Source: Protula sp. h YS-2021
Taxonomy: Eukaryota; Annelida; Polychaeta; Sabellida; Serpulidae
DNA length: 64,000 bases
Reading direction: 5' to 3'
NCBI GenBank assembly: GCA_949752745.1
Contig: OX457026.1
Location: forward strand, 25,823,116-25,887,115
Numbering within the stretch: position 1 is the stretch's first letter; each line of letters opens with the position of its first letter. This document shows, one piece after another, positions 32,501 through 47,500 of the stretch. Made by a program: the position numbers and the translations under genes. The notes under the pieces were generated by a model. That model did not search any database and had not been told where the DNA came from. It was given only the letters and a program-made list of their open reading frames with translations.

Positions 32501-35500
32501 TTATAATTAAATAATTATTGTCACGGTAATTAGCCTCATAGAGTTTATCGTGCTCACGACTGAATAAGATATGGTAAAATTCTAAAACTGGAATAAGTCC
32601 ATTTTGCCATCTTTTAAGCTCCCCTCTCTTTCCCTTTCCTTATTTCATGCAAGATATACACTAAACTTGGGTATAATGTCGGTCAGGGATACCTCGATAT
32701 TCTCCGCCCCAGGGAAAGGCTTCCAGTTAGTCACAGACAGCATAACTGCAGCCCTATTTCTTAACCGGCAATAAAACGTTATAACAGCACAGTTCATGCC
32801 GTTGAAATACGTCATCACGATCTACAAAATGTGAAAAAAAAAACGAAAAAAAAATCGGATTGTGATTATCCACTGTAGCCGTCTTTTAACTTAATTAAGA
32901 CTCACCTTGCTTTGGGCTAAGGCCTGCTTCGCTCTCGCCTGTCTTCGTAATTCCTCTTCCCGGGCCAGCTGTTCGCGAATCTCGCGCTCGATGATACTCT
33001 CGTGTTTCATCGCGTCACGATCCGCTTCTGTCATCTCTTGATATGTCTGTGGGGAATGTTGCTTGGCAACGGTAGCCTTAGGTGATGTCAGAGCTGTAGA
33101 GCTAACTGGCGATGTCGGTGACGTCAGAGCCGGAAGTTTATGTATAGGCATGGCGGTCTTATTGGTGTGCTCAGTCTGTTTGGAATCAGTATCGACTTTC
33201 AGTTCTCGTTCACTGTCACACCCTTGTGCAATTCTCGCGCGTTCTCGTTTAAGCTCCGCCTCCCTCTCCTGGGCCAATCGAATTTCGCGTTCTATGGCAC
33301 TTTCATGATCTTTCAACCCTGCTTTTGAAAAGTCACTATAATCTGTGGCTTTGATGATTGGCGTGTGCACCACACTCACGTTTGACTTGGAAACAGTTTG
33401 AGGTGTTGCTGGCAATCTCGGAAAGAGCTGCGTATCCGGCTCCGAAAATTTCTGTTCCCAGTGTTGAATTGTGGCGTGCTTCTGTTCGTTCAGCGACCGC
33501 GAGTCAATATCCGCTGCAACAGAGCCAAAAACAGACAATCTAAATGACACTGCGTTAGATGAAAACCTTAACGATTCAAAGCAGAATCACGCTTGCACAA
33601 TATGATCAATAGCAAATTTCAACATGTTTAGAGGATAATGTATCCTGGGATTGCACGCAAACAAGAAACTTTTCTGGCAATAATCGAAATACAAAAAAAA
33701 AGGGTTGCGTGAAAAAGTACGTTCAATGAACATCCAAGAGACTTGTTCTATAGGATACAATAGCAGAGTGATATAAAAAATACACATGAATTATTTATGA
33801 ATGTATACCTAGGCGGTTGATTTCAACAGTAAACTGAATGAATCCCCTGCTATCATTTTTCCCAGCTAAAAACTTCTGCAGTTATGCTGCGACATATTGA
33901 TCCGTGCCTTTATATCAATCCGCAAATCGTAGAACCAAAGCGGCAACTGAATTAATTTCGCGTCTAATCCGCTACAAGTGTCCCAGAGCCAGGCTCAGTC
34001 CGGATCAATGGCATTATCAATAAACAACACGACTTAGTTCTGCCTGGAGACATTCGTTATGCCCGCACCGGTGGTATTGACTTTTACGACACATAAAATG
34101 TTGCTATCCACCCCTTTCCTGATATCAACATTCTCCACACCTCACCTTCAAATGCCCTCCCCCTGCCCCCCTTTTTCTCCCCACTCTATTTGCGTATCTA
34201 CAGCTGTCGGTAGATCCGGAAGTGGGGAGAGGGGGTTGCAACTCGCCTGCCTCTTCCTCCCAAGTTCGCTGTTTGGTGGTAAAAACTTTACAATCCGAAT
34301 ACCCTCCCGCAAGCCTATATCCAGTCAAATTCTTGAATCCACGCATGACGCGAGATTTCGCCTTTCGAACATCGCGTTTTTTAAAAGCGCTTAAAGGCAA
34401 AATGCATTTAAAATTTAAGGGAATAGTTTTTCATCTTCAAAAAAAAAAAGAGTGCCAAAATTAATAATTCTCACAATAATCGGATCCAACTGCACTAAAC
34501 GCACACTGCACAGCCAGTAATACGTCATTCTGTTTGATGTACAAGTGCAATTTTACCCTCGTCATCAATCTTATTCTAAAACCAAAGGACAGACGTACTT
34601 GTCTTTGAAATGATCAAGATTTGTGTCCCTATCAAAGTCCGGAAAAGCAACCTACAGTGAACATTAAGTGTTCATTCTTTACACGACCATCAGTGTACGG
34701 AATACACCATGAAATACGTTACAACATACACTTTGCAATGCGCCACATACAGTATTCAAGCGAAGCAGTGTATAAGCAAACATGTACAACTTGGTGTGCA
34801 CAGCGTACAACCTACAGTGCGCAATGTTTTGCGCACAATTTGTGCAATATACGGCGGAAACAGAGAATACAGCATACGCTGTAAAATGCGTAACATACAG
34901 GTCGCAGCCATCGAGTGCGCAACATATCCGTGCCATACGATGTACAGTGATGAGTTTAATTAACCGTGACTGAAATTCAAAATTACTCTTGTAATCCGAA
35001 TGTTTTAGCAGCTAATTATCATTACGGAGTTTGTAATTTTTGACGAATCCAGTTGCTTGTACACGTGGTTAGCTGGAAACAGTAATTGTTTAGTCTGTCG
35101 CCTCATATCATTTCATATCATTTACTCACCTGTTAAACGACTCTGTAAATAATTACTCAGACAAAAATCTATACAAAGCCTTGCTCCTTTATCCAAGGAT
35201 TGCAGTTCGATCAAAATCTTGAGACAAACCGCTGCTTGTTCTAACAATGGCACGGGGGATCGATATGCCAGCCTCTCACCATTTTCAGTGACTAATTGAA
35301 TTTAAATATCAAATTAACCCACATGATTTCAAGTGTTTGTGGCCACTTGTAGCAGATCCATTTCTCAAGGTAAATCGACTGTGCGCATGTAAAAGGCGTG
35401 TTCTGTCAAATATGTTCTGTGTATAATACCTTTATAATATATCTGTTGTTAAGATAGCATTATCTGATAAAAGCAATGCAGGTTTCTGCAATAAGTTACC

Positions 35501-38500
35501 GTTATATCACGTAAGTAAGGAGTCTTATCGTGTTGTAATAAGGGTTCAATGTACACTATGTATTGGTATGCGGCAAAAAGGCATTTGTCAACACAGCTGT
35601 GAGAGAGTCAATTATTGATTTCGGACTTTTTTTATCGAAAGAGCAATCGTCTGAGTCATTCATTCCAAGGTATGAAAACATAATGTAAAATTCGACCGGA
35701 AATGAGAAGAGCCCCCCATAAACACTTGGCGTTTAAGAAGCCATGGCCGTATTTTCGCCCACATACACATATATCGTTTTTTTATCATTAATATTATTTA
35801 CCTGCAAAATGAAATTTTCCGCACGGTATGCAATGTTACGTTCTTGGATGGAGCATTTTCAGCGGATTCATTTTTTTAAATTAGTAACCACACAGCACAA
35901 CAAAATCTTCACACAAGCACCGACAAGTGAAATTCGCAGATCGTGAACTTTCTCCTCAAGCATGCTACTTTCAACTAAGAGAGTGGCGGTACGCCATTTG
36001 CACGGTTCGCTTCTGTACACTTCAATTATTCGGTTCGATTCGGTTTTTCGGTACGATTTTGCAAAACTTTTACCAAGGTGGTATAATATTTGTGTTTAGC
36101 CAAATATTTATCGCACAACAGCCAATAATACCTTTTAGCTTTGTGATTTGAAATAAGGCATCAGTCCTTCAATATTTATTAGGTGACGAAGCATCTAGAA
36201 CAGGTCTCCCAAAATACCTAATAATGATTTTCCAGGCCCTGTGCAGCGCGAAGCGAGGACTACAGTATTCGGGCTTGTCCGTGCATCTGTCTCTCTGTCG
36301 ACACTTGGGGTACATGATTTTGTGTAATATATATCAAACTTGAAGGCGAATGCAGCTGCTATGCCCCATGCTAAAATGTTCCGCACCATTTGGAGAAGTG
36401 CAAGAAGCATTTTGCGTGTCGATACCTGCACCCGTTTAAAATATTTAAAAATATTTAAAAGTCAAAGAAGCGACAATTAAGCATCAATATCTCAAATAGC
36501 AATCAATGTATGTATTATTTCACGTCACCGAACCTATAATTAAGTTAAAGTATATCCTATGATAATTATTGCAGTTTTGCCATAACTTAAGTTTAAGTAT
36601 CACATAGCAGTCATTACAGTTTTGTTCTAGTTTGAGAGCATTTACAGAGTTTCTTAATAATTATCACACCATAAACAAAACGCCTTTACACATATTATAA
36701 GAAGCTTTAAATCTTGAATTACGCTTAGGAAACATAACGCTACTGCCGCTAAATGAACAGTTCACATTAAAATGCAAAGTGATAACTTGACATACGTACA
36801 TATTTTTTTTTAAAAAGAGCAACATGTCAACATACTGAGGTTTAATAGTGGAGCACGAAGCAGTACCTTATTTCATAGCTGTCCACTATTAGTGAAAAAA
36901 AACACAAAAAACCTAAAATACCGCGGTTTTTCTCTTTCGGTTTTTAACCGAACCGAACTGAAGAACCGCGGTCGGTTGTCGGTTCCGGTACGAACCGTAA
37001 AACCCCTACTTTGAACCTACTTCATTTACAATTTTGGCATGGCTTGCCGAAACGGCGGCATCAAATACATATAGCACCTTTTCAGTTGGTGGCTGTCACA
37101 GAGATATGGGCAAGCAATGAAATTACACTCCTGTTTTTATCTTCCCCCTGTTTGCCTTACTTTATGACGGAAGCAGTGACGTAAAGGGGTTTCGTTTGCA
37201 TATCGCAACCAAAAAAAAAAAGCAAACAAAAACAATCAAAAAAAAAATTAAACAAAAAAAAAGGAACTGTTGAAGAGAGTTTAATTTGTTTATTGCTGGA
37301 GAGAAATTTTAAAAAAGGTCATTTTATACCGATGTGGGTCATAGCTAATTAACACTAATATCGATAACCGGGGACCACCGAATGTTATTTTTTCTGCGAG
37401 TATAGTACATTCTGGGACGAAATAAGAGATTAAAGACAGGCACAGTACACATAAATTGATCAGTAATGTCTGTCTCCGCGACGACTTGGACGAACCGCCC
37501 TAATGACAGTTGACGGGTGCAAGAAATGGGCATCGAAAAGTTTGCAGCAAAAGAACTGAGCAACGCTGCACCTGATGTTATCGTTGAAGGCATTTTTGGA
37601 GATGGTCGATTGGTACACAATATGAAGTTAGCATAACTTTCCTCAATTTATTACGTATGTTTGGGTGGGGAGCGGGGGGGGGGCACAAGTTTTCGAACTG
37701 TAGGCCATTCCAAACTAGGCTGGAGAGTATTTTTGTTAAAACAAAAACGGATATGTCTCCCCCCTCCAATCAGTCACGTGGAAAATGAGGAATAGAATAA
37801 AGCCATTTTAGAAGTTCATTATGCCAGGATGATAACGTTGCTTACCAGTGTGCGTTCTGTTGTGAAAAAAGACGTTTCAAGGATTGCAAATGTCATTTGA
37901 GTAATTGAAGAAGACCATAGTCCACGGTGTTTAGTGTTTTATAAAATCGCCAAAAATACATTTTTACAGAAAATGAAGAATAACTTCGCAGTAAACATTT
38001 GCAATACATGTGGGTTCTTCTTGCCATGTTTCAACCTAATCCAACAAACAGTTTCGGAGATATCGGAATAACATGGCAAAAAACCTAAAAATCAGAAATT
38101 TTAAAAATCGCCAAAAAGACATTTTCAACGGAAATGAAGAAAAACTTTGCAATATACATTTGCGCTATATGTGAGTTCTTCTTGCCACGTCTGAGCCTTA
38201 TCCAACGAACCATTTTGGAGATTTAGCCTGACAAAGTGAAAAAATGCACGAAAACCCCCCTATGTTAAAAAATCTGCCAAAAATAGAATTTCTGAAGAAA
38301 GAAAAAAAACAACACTGGCATCATCTAGACATGTACCCCAATATGTATGTACGTTTTGAGAAAAGGATATGTACAGGATATGTGTATGTGAAAGTTGAAA
38401 CAAACCTATAGTACATCTTTTAAAACGAAAAACCAATAACACACGTAACAGCCACGGAACCGTGCTGGACAGATGAAACAAAGCACCACTGCGCTTTGTA

Positions 38501-41500
38501 ACTGTACGAGGACATTATGAAGTCACCACGGAAAAAAATGGACTGCGCCACGTCCAGATTGCCCATCCCTTGAAATTTTTTTCAATCTAAAGGCCTATAA
38601 TACCACGAATGTTTGAATCTTTCAAAGCATGTTCATTATTTATTAATGCACACCGAAAGTTTTAAGTTCAAAACTTTTGGGCCAGCATTCAGACAGCAAG
38701 AAAAATTATCGACTACCACCCCCTCCTCCGTCGCCTAGCAAATCATGTTTTGAGCTCTCGTCGATTTCCAGGATGACCCTATTGACCTCAAAAATTCGGG
38801 CATTTTACCAACCGTAATTCAAACATTATTATAAAGTATTTAAAATCGAAGTGAGCTCAAGCATTGCGAAAACGGAAGAGTGAAAAATGTTTAAAACCCG
38901 AGGCAGACAATCTTACAGGGCCACGATTCACCTGCACAATAAGTACTCACACCACATTTCAAAGCGATCGTGTCAAAGCAAAATGATCTGAAAATCGAAT
39001 TAAAGTTTTGAACGTCTGCCATGTTGTTGGCCACCAAAAAAAGAGTTAATCCACATATGGAGTATTTTTGTGTGAAATCAAAGCGAACCGAGCTAACTCA
39101 TAGATTAGTTGTTGAAAGTACAAACGTACGAACGTATAGCGACGGAGAGCCCTCCTATTATACTAGACGAGCCCGGCAGGGTCGCATGACCTAAAAACTC
39201 GAATGCAACTTACGATTATCGGTAACACTTTTTTCTTCCAAGCTGCCGTCTGTGGAATCCATACTTTGGTTGTGCGAATAGCCATGATTATCAATTGTGT
39301 GTACTTCAAACAATGCTGCATCGGGATCTGCTCCCGAATAGTCATAATAGATTACCTCTTGGTTCAAGTCACTTTCATTCGGATCCGGTTCGGATTCGAC
39401 CGAGTTTTGACGGAATCTACCGATGTGTGTTCCTTGTTTATTCTGCCCAGCACCGAAATCGGCCGAAGCACCTGGGCTACATTCCTCCTCTTCCTCTTCT
39501 TCAATATCGTGAAGAGGCAGGTATTGTGGTTCAAAATCATCGGTATATTCCTCTCCAAGGTCAAGGTCACGGAAGGATTCCATCACTTCAATTTTCGGTC
39601 GTCCATTTGAATATGGCACGTTTTGGTAGTCCGCATAATATTCAAGTTCACCTTCCTCTAAGAAAACACCGCCCGGATGAGAAATCGGATCCATACTGTT
39701 TAGGGTTGATCAAAAGCCTATTTTATAATTGCGGTACAACAAAACTACTTTTAAAGTTCACTCGAAAAAAAAACACTACTTTTTCAACGACTCCTTGTTT
39801 TAATTACAAATCGTTTTAACTTTGACCAACCCAGGGCGTTGCATTTTATGACATCAATATTTCCTGATAAATCTTTCTCAGTGCCCAAAAACTGCTTCAA
39901 TAAATTTATAGTTAAATTCAATCTATTTTTAGCATGTATTTACTGTAGTCACAAACTAAACGAATTCACACTATTCTCCTAAAAGTGTCATTCAAGGGTT
40001 GATTACTGAGGTATATTGTGGGTGTCGCTGTATTTAGTACGGAATCTTTAGGAGTACATACTCTCTAAATTCACGGAATACCATTTCTAAAAACAGAAAA
40101 AAAATATCAACAGAACAAATTCAATGTCGTAAATGTCTGTCTTTGTGCCTATTTTAAAACACTTGAATTTTGTATCCACTCAACTCGCGTAAGTTTTGGC
40201 AATATTAGTGTTTGCCACACAGAACTATTTGTAGACGACATAGCAATGCAGTAAACTTGGTTTAATACGATCACACAGGATTGACAAGGGCTCTTAAACC
40301 GGCTGCTATTGAGTCGCTTACATAGTTCTATGGCCCAACAAATTCGACCACAAAGAGTTGTTTACAGTGAGAGCCAAAAGATATGCCAAATTCCTCCTCG
40401 GTGTGTGTGCCCAGTGTCAACAATCCTTCACTCGGCAAGAAGGTGCTAATACATATTGTATGCCAACTCCTTAAAATGGGTATCTTCACACGGATAAAAA
40501 GAAATTGCCCGACACTTTAGCTTGTCCTTGAAAGTTCCAGGTCAAAGGAAGTCTGCACTACAAAAAGCCAAAATTGCCGTCGGAAATGCGTAGAAGCGGT
40601 GAGGCAAGTGAGCGTGATACAGCCGCCTGGATCAGCCTGGCAATGAAGAACTTCTGTGGTTCCCAGACACAGTCTATAACATGCTATAACTGTGAAGCAA
40701 TCTGCGACATTTGCAAATTTACGACCAATTTCGCATGTCTCCCCACGCGAACTTGGCTCTCTATAACGTAGTTCTTTGGAAGCATTTATATGTTACATGC
40801 AAGCTATCCTTATCGCTTCAATCAGTGCACTGACAAAGTTGAAAATTCTGAGTCTTGTGCGATGTTCTACATTATCATACTGACTGCGTTTAAATCACTT
40901 ATTGTTAGAATTACATAAAAAAATATCTCGCTGAATCACACGATTAGCTCCAAACAACCACAGCTTTATTATAAATGAAGTTATAGTGTTCTTTTTAGTG
41001 ACGAGAACTTCCTACTTGTCTTTGTTTTTGCCATGCATATGAACATTTTGCACATCATATCACAGTAATTGTGACGTATCACTCTGCCAGGCAGTCATTG
41101 TCCTTTTTCTCTATTATCTTGTTCTTTAGTTCTCGTTTTTTTAAAATAATTTTCCAACTTTTCAAACTGTACAAATATTGACGTTGCACAGGCTTTAATC
41201 AATATTACACAAGCTTAATTCAAATATCCTAGCATCAGACAAAACGTAAATATCAAACCAACAAGTTCTCTCGAATACGATTTTACCTGAGCGGCCTTTT
41301 CCGACAAATAGAACACTTATTTCACCAGAGGCTACAGCAATTTCAAGCACTACTTTAAATCAATAAACACAATTTTAGATTTTATAATTCAATTCCAGTT
41401 CTGAATTAATTTCAGATCAATTCTACTACCTAAACCTGAAAATGTCACCTGTGGTCTAAGGTATAAAATTGTTGACACATCAGCGCAGGGTGAGGCCTAA

Positions 41501-44500
41501 GTGACGTGTCGTTGGGAGTTCAAGAGCCCTCTTTTTATATTCATACCCAAAACAAGCCTCTTCAAAGTAATTATCGTCAGTCTGCGAACGGGTCAGAGGG
41601 GTAACGGGGTAGGAGGACAAGGGGGGTGGGGGTGGGGAAATTTATGTACTGCAGAATAAACTGGCCATGATATTTGTGTGTGAATATTCACACAAACACA
41701 CTACATTCATATTTAGGTAATTCTTGCTCAGTGCTGTGGATTAAAAGATAACACTTGGCGGCCACCGACGCTGCGAGTATTGAGGCTTAAGCCAGAGCAC
41801 AGAGGTTACTTGAATACGCCGTTTTCCCACAATGCATCCGCCCTTGGGTATGTATTAGGTTCACTAAGATCTTGTGTTTTTTTACCAAAGCGTTTGCTCA
41901 ACGTAGATGTTTAAAATACTTGACTTGGAAAATACATGTATATGAAGAGATTTTTTCCACACCTCAAGATCACTGCAGCACTATGCACCAAAAACATCAA
42001 ACATCCTCCAGTGCCGCCATCATTCTAGCATAAAAGCTTCAAATTATAACGCATACAGGTTGTGATCAATTTTGCGTTAAAAGTCTTTAAAAAAAATTGT
42101 TTAAACAATATATATCAGTATCCATTTCTGAAGAGCGGTTCCTTTGTGAATCACAATAGTGTGTCCCTCGTCAATGCATTTAACTTTGAGAATACCACCA
42201 AACTGAAAGAGCATTCAGAGGTGCTTTTGTCAGATTTCATAAAAACTTCCCCTCAATTAAATACTTTGAAATTTCAAAAGCACTAGTAAAAACACACTCT
42301 AGAATCGGGGCTGACAATTATTCAGGGGAAATGTAAGCATCAAGCGAAGCAAAAAGCGGATTGAAACTGAGGGGACTTGGAGGTAAATACAAGAAACAGG
42401 GACCATCTTTGAACTTTGCTGTTTGTGTTTTACACTCGGTCTTGCCGATGTGGGGAGGGAATACGAGTGCATTGTACGTAATAACGGTGCGCTCGACGGA
42501 CGTATCGAATGCGATGCCCGTAATCCTAATAAACAACACTATCAGTTGTATTTTACACGTGACAAAAAAATAAATAAATAAATAAAAATTCTATACTGTT
42601 CAGTGGAAATGTGATTAACCAAATTCATTTTGGTTTTGCAGAAAATCGTCACCGTTGATAGTGGTGCCACTTCTTCACAACACAAGTAGGCTGGGTCAGA
42701 AACAGTCGTGTTTCTCGTAAAAATCTTTTGAAAAATCCAGTATTAAAAAAAAACAAGGTACCAAACAATTAAGAATGCCGTTATTTGTTTCATTTAATTA
42801 ATTTTATTTACTTACGAATTATTTAAAGTAAATAAATTCTCATTTTGTTGAGACGTACTTATTTTAAATAGTAGGGTGTTTTAAATAAACTTTAAGTTAA
42901 TATCCAGCCATCCTTCTTTTCGTTCTGTCTTTTTCGTCAGCCTGAGAAGGTCGATCTCCTTGGAACTGTTTCAACAAGCACTGGCCAAATATATATTTCT
43001 TATTTATTGCAAGATTCTCGGTATTTTTGCCATATTTTGAATTTTCGCTTAAGCACTAGCTGATATACTCATTTCGTCTTTTTTTTTCATCCAGACTTGG
43101 ACAGATGTTATCAACAAAAAGGAAACACATACAGTCTATTTTTACTTATTTTCTACTCGAGTACAAGAAATTTCTCCCCAGAAAGCCCGACTGTGGCACT
43201 TTCGCTTTCCTGATCTGTTTTTTATTTCGAACCGGAGAGTTGAACAGTAATCGTCTGTTGTCACATAACGATATAATATGGCACGTTATCGGTAATAAAG
43301 TACTGCTGTTGCTTTTTAAAGATTTAATTCAGAATGCAATTTCATGCAAAGAGACGCAATGAAAACCAAGAAAAGCGCTTTACCCGGTCAGTGGCGCTAA
43401 TCTTAGTCCAACTCAGCACATTAAGTTTTGTTGTGGATAAACAAAAAAAAATCAGGTTTAACGAGATCAACATGTCACCTGTAAACTTGGGCGTGAGGGT
43501 GATGGAGACGGTCCTGGGCGGTGCTCCGCCCTCGGGGATGCCCCGCCCGCCATCCGTGCTGTAGTACAACTCACGCAGGTGCTCGAAGCTAATCTCCAGC
43601 GACGCACTCGTCAGACAAACGGCGTCCTCCGCCCACTGCGGCAGCACATTTACGTCCACCTTCTGTGACGTCTTCGCCATCACAGCATTATTTTTCCGCG
43701 ATAATTGTTATTTCACCAACACTGCTTTTTTTTCAAATAATTGTTTATTGGCTATCCTTAATCTATACGTTTTACACTTCCACTTCCAAGCATTTCCTCA
43801 TCTGTGTCGAAAAATCTTGTGTTTTAGTGTTGGTTCGTTTATGGTACTTCGATCTGAGGTGAAAACAAGACACTAGACCTTTCCACTAGAATCACACCGT
43901 AGTTATCAGTTAACACATTTTTAGAAAACAACTTTTAAACTTATTTATCTTCATACTTTGCCATTCGCCTCACGTTTTGCAATTGTTGTAAGAAATACCC
44001 CCCTTTCCTGTGCGTTAACAACATGCTTCGGATGCATCATTGTTTTTCTTTTTATAGCTAGCTGGGGTTTTAATTTCAATAAGCATTCTTTTTTTGTCAA
44101 TTGCCAAAATTTCAAAGACCTCTTTATATTGTTTTCCCCCGCCCCATTTCCCCTCAACTTTTTGTGGCGTTCTTATTTGTCTCTTTGTTTGTTTTTAATT
44201 CAATTTTTCTTTCTTGTTTTTCTCTGTCACGTCGCGTTTCAAATTTTCACAAAACAATTACACTATCGCACTTTACAAATCTGACGTCACTGCGAAATTA
44301 ATATCAACGGGATATAAATAACGCATAACTCCACTGGAAAATAATAAAGAAACTATGCATCAATATCACCTATCGAAAATTCCTTAGCTCTCAAAATCAC
44401 TTGCGTTCAACTTGATTATATCCGGCGACCACCTCACCCACGTCAAAGGATCGATTCAGAAGGCTAATATATAGAGGCATTTGAGTCCGCAGAAACACTT

Positions 44501-47500
44501 CAAACTCTTCCTTTATATCTTGAGATCAATCGCATTAAGAACATGTGCATGTCTAATACTTACTTGTGAATTCCATTCAGTATAAGTGTGGATACGAGTC
44601 GGTACAAAAGTGTCACAGATTTCGATGAAATCAAGTTTTGTCACGGTCTCCTACTTTATACTCTTTATCTTTATCACTGATTCGAGTGCCCATTATTTTT
44701 TTCTGCTTTTTAAAGTGATTTTTGTATCAACGTTTTTATATACCGTGGTCTTGTCCTTTGATTGCAATATTTTATGTCACTTGTTGAATACGACGCACCA
44801 AGCCCGCCATTTCTGATTTAAGACTTCAGCCGGATCTATTTTGGAGTGGCCAGGTTTTTGTTACCGAAAAAAGTTCAATATTGACTGTGTAAAAGCAAAA
44901 GTCAGATCTGGCATAGTCCCTTAAATAAGCTGGAATTGACTTACCAGGGGAACCTGGAATTACCTCACATCACACGAACCTGGAACTAACTTACACCATG
45001 GAAACCTGGAACTGACTTACATCATGGGAACCTGGAACTGACTTACATCATGGGAACCTGGAACTGACTTACATCATGCGATCCTGGAATTGACTTACAT
45101 CATGGGAACCTGGAACTGACTTACATCATGGGAACCTGGAACTGACTTACAACATGGGAACCTGAAACTAACTTACATCATGGGAACCTGGAATTGACTT
45201 ACACAATGAAAACCTGGAACTAACTTACATCACGCGAACCTGGAACTGACACACGTCATGGGAAATTGGAAATGACTTACATCATGAGAAGCTGAAAATG
45301 ACTTACATCATGGGAACCTGGAACTGACTTACATCATGGAAACCTGTAACTGACTTACATCATGGGACCCTGGAATTGACTTACACCATGGTAACCTGGA
45401 ACTGACTTACATCATGGGAACCTGGAATTGACTTACATCATGGGAACCTGGAATTGAATTACATCATGGGAACCTGGAACTGACTTACATCAAGAGAACC
45501 TGGAACTGACTTACATCATGGGAACCTGGAACTGACTTACATCATGGGAACCTGGAACTAACCTACATCATGGGAACCTGAAACTGACTTACATCATGGG
45601 AACCTGGAACTGACTTACATCATGGGAATCTGAAACTGACTTACATCATGGGAACCTGGAACTGACTTACATCATGGAAACCTGGAACTGACTTACATCA
45701 TGGAAACCTGGAACTGACCTACATCATGGGAACCTGGAACTGACTTACATCATGGGAACCTGAAACTGACTTACATCATGGGAACCTGGAATTTACTTAC
45801 ATCACGGGAACCTGGAATTGACTTACATCATGGGAACCTGGAACTGACTTACATCATGGGAACCTGGAACTGAGTTACATCATGGGAACCTGGAATTGAC
45901 TTACATCATGGGAACCTGGAATTGACTTACATCATGGGAACCTGGAACTAGCTTACACCATGAAAACCTGGAACTGACTTACATCATGGGAACCTGGAAC
46001 TGACTTACATCATGGTAAACTGGAACTGACTTACACCATGGTAACCTGGAACTGACTTGCATCATGGGAAAATAGTCCAGGATGGTTTTGTACCATATAC
46101 CAAGGAGTAATGACCATGCTGAATACAGTCAACTAAATCCGGGGCAGTTCTATTGTATACGATCCCAGGACTGTCCTTTACTGGAGCACGACAGGGCTTT
46201 CCCACACCGGAAGACGATAGGGTTGTCCTAACCGACACAATATCACCCTTACGGGTTGCTATTATCGTTAAACCAATCAATCAATCAATCCTATACCGGA
46301 AGTCGATAGGGTTGTCCTATACCGGAAGAAAACAAAGACTGTCGTGTTACCGGAAGAACAGAAGTCAAGACTTCATATACCCTAACAACAAGACAAAATA
46401 ATCCTGCATGGTACACAACTCTATCCCTTTGCACGCTGAATAACAAAGTTATATTTTTTCTGGCCTAACCATTCGCTGTGAATTGCTTCACTCAACAGAA
46501 AATTGTTGTGCCTTTGCACGAGGCCGTTATAAGAATTCTTACTGTTTCTAACATGAACTCTTACAAGTACCTTACTCTTGCGAGTACCTTAACGCGACTT
46601 AGCGCATTATGTTCAGACCAAAATAAATCACTCACCCTAACCCCAAGAGAGTTTTAATTTTGCCAAGATCTTTATCTCACTTTTAATTACAGCTTTTGAT
46701 ATATAGATGTATGCAAATGCCGCTCTGTGAAAAAATGACATAAAATACAAGCAATTTTATTATCTGTGTTATCGTTCTATCTGTCGATCGATTTACGAAC
46801 ACAATTGAATTTGTGCTTGTAAATTGATCTGATAGCAACTAACATTTAACACCTAAAATTGCGGTATTTGTTTTTGGACTATTCCAAACACTGAAGGATT
46901 TTGGGATTCCTTCGCCCCCCCCCCCCCCCCCCCCGACAGGTTCATGGGAACTCCACCAGGAAAGGATGTTAACCTTCACCTTGACGCGCCATTTCGAGAA
47001 GGGAAATGGGACGAGCGCTTCGCTGAGAAACGTTCAGCGCCCTCTCCCACTTCTCTACACCCCTAAATGAACGAGTTAATATACTTTCTGGGTGACAGAC
47101 TGCTCTCCAAATCTTCAACCAAGAACCAAGACATCGGCATCCCCTCCACCCATCCCCTACCCCCCTCGTCTCACAGACTCTCGGCATTCACACAGACACC
47201 CCCACTCCTAAAACGTAAATTTAATTTTTAGATTCACCCCCATGTCGCATTTGAGGATGGGTACAAACACGCAGGACCCGCCATTGGGCCTGAAAGAATG
47301 TATTAAAATCCCAGAATCACTAGCACTTCCATATTCCTATTACACGCCATGTGCTGCCCAGACAGCAACAGTTTGGAACAGCCTCCTCACCTGTTAACGT
47401 AAGTAACAAGCATGTCCAAGGACACGGCCCAGCCGAGTTATCAAACAAGGAAAGAGAGAAAAACTCTGAAACGAATACTGTTAGGCCAAAAAATTATGAA

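Larger units (their letters stand above)
33514..39213 (-). other. Intron with tandem repeats
   Basis: A 5.7-kb intron. Apart from the repeats at 34620-34960 and 37940-38275, it contains AT-rich DNA, a C-rich patch near 34160 and A-rich runs near 37210-37260. No exon with motifs was found. Confidence 0.55.

Noticed and set aside
36195..36431. Minus-strand ORF of 78 codons as a candidate exon
   Set aside because: No splice sites of suitable phase and no family similarity; the surrounding sequence looks like worn repeat DNA.
40574..40771. Plus-strand ORF with four Cys (CYNCEAICDIC)
   Set aside because: Short, without splice or promoter context, and antisense to an intron; the Cys spacing matches no finger I know.
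44929..46072. Regular 26-bp repeats resembling a CRISPR array
   Set aside because: The units are contiguous with no unique spacers and lie in a eukaryotic intron; this is a minisatellite.
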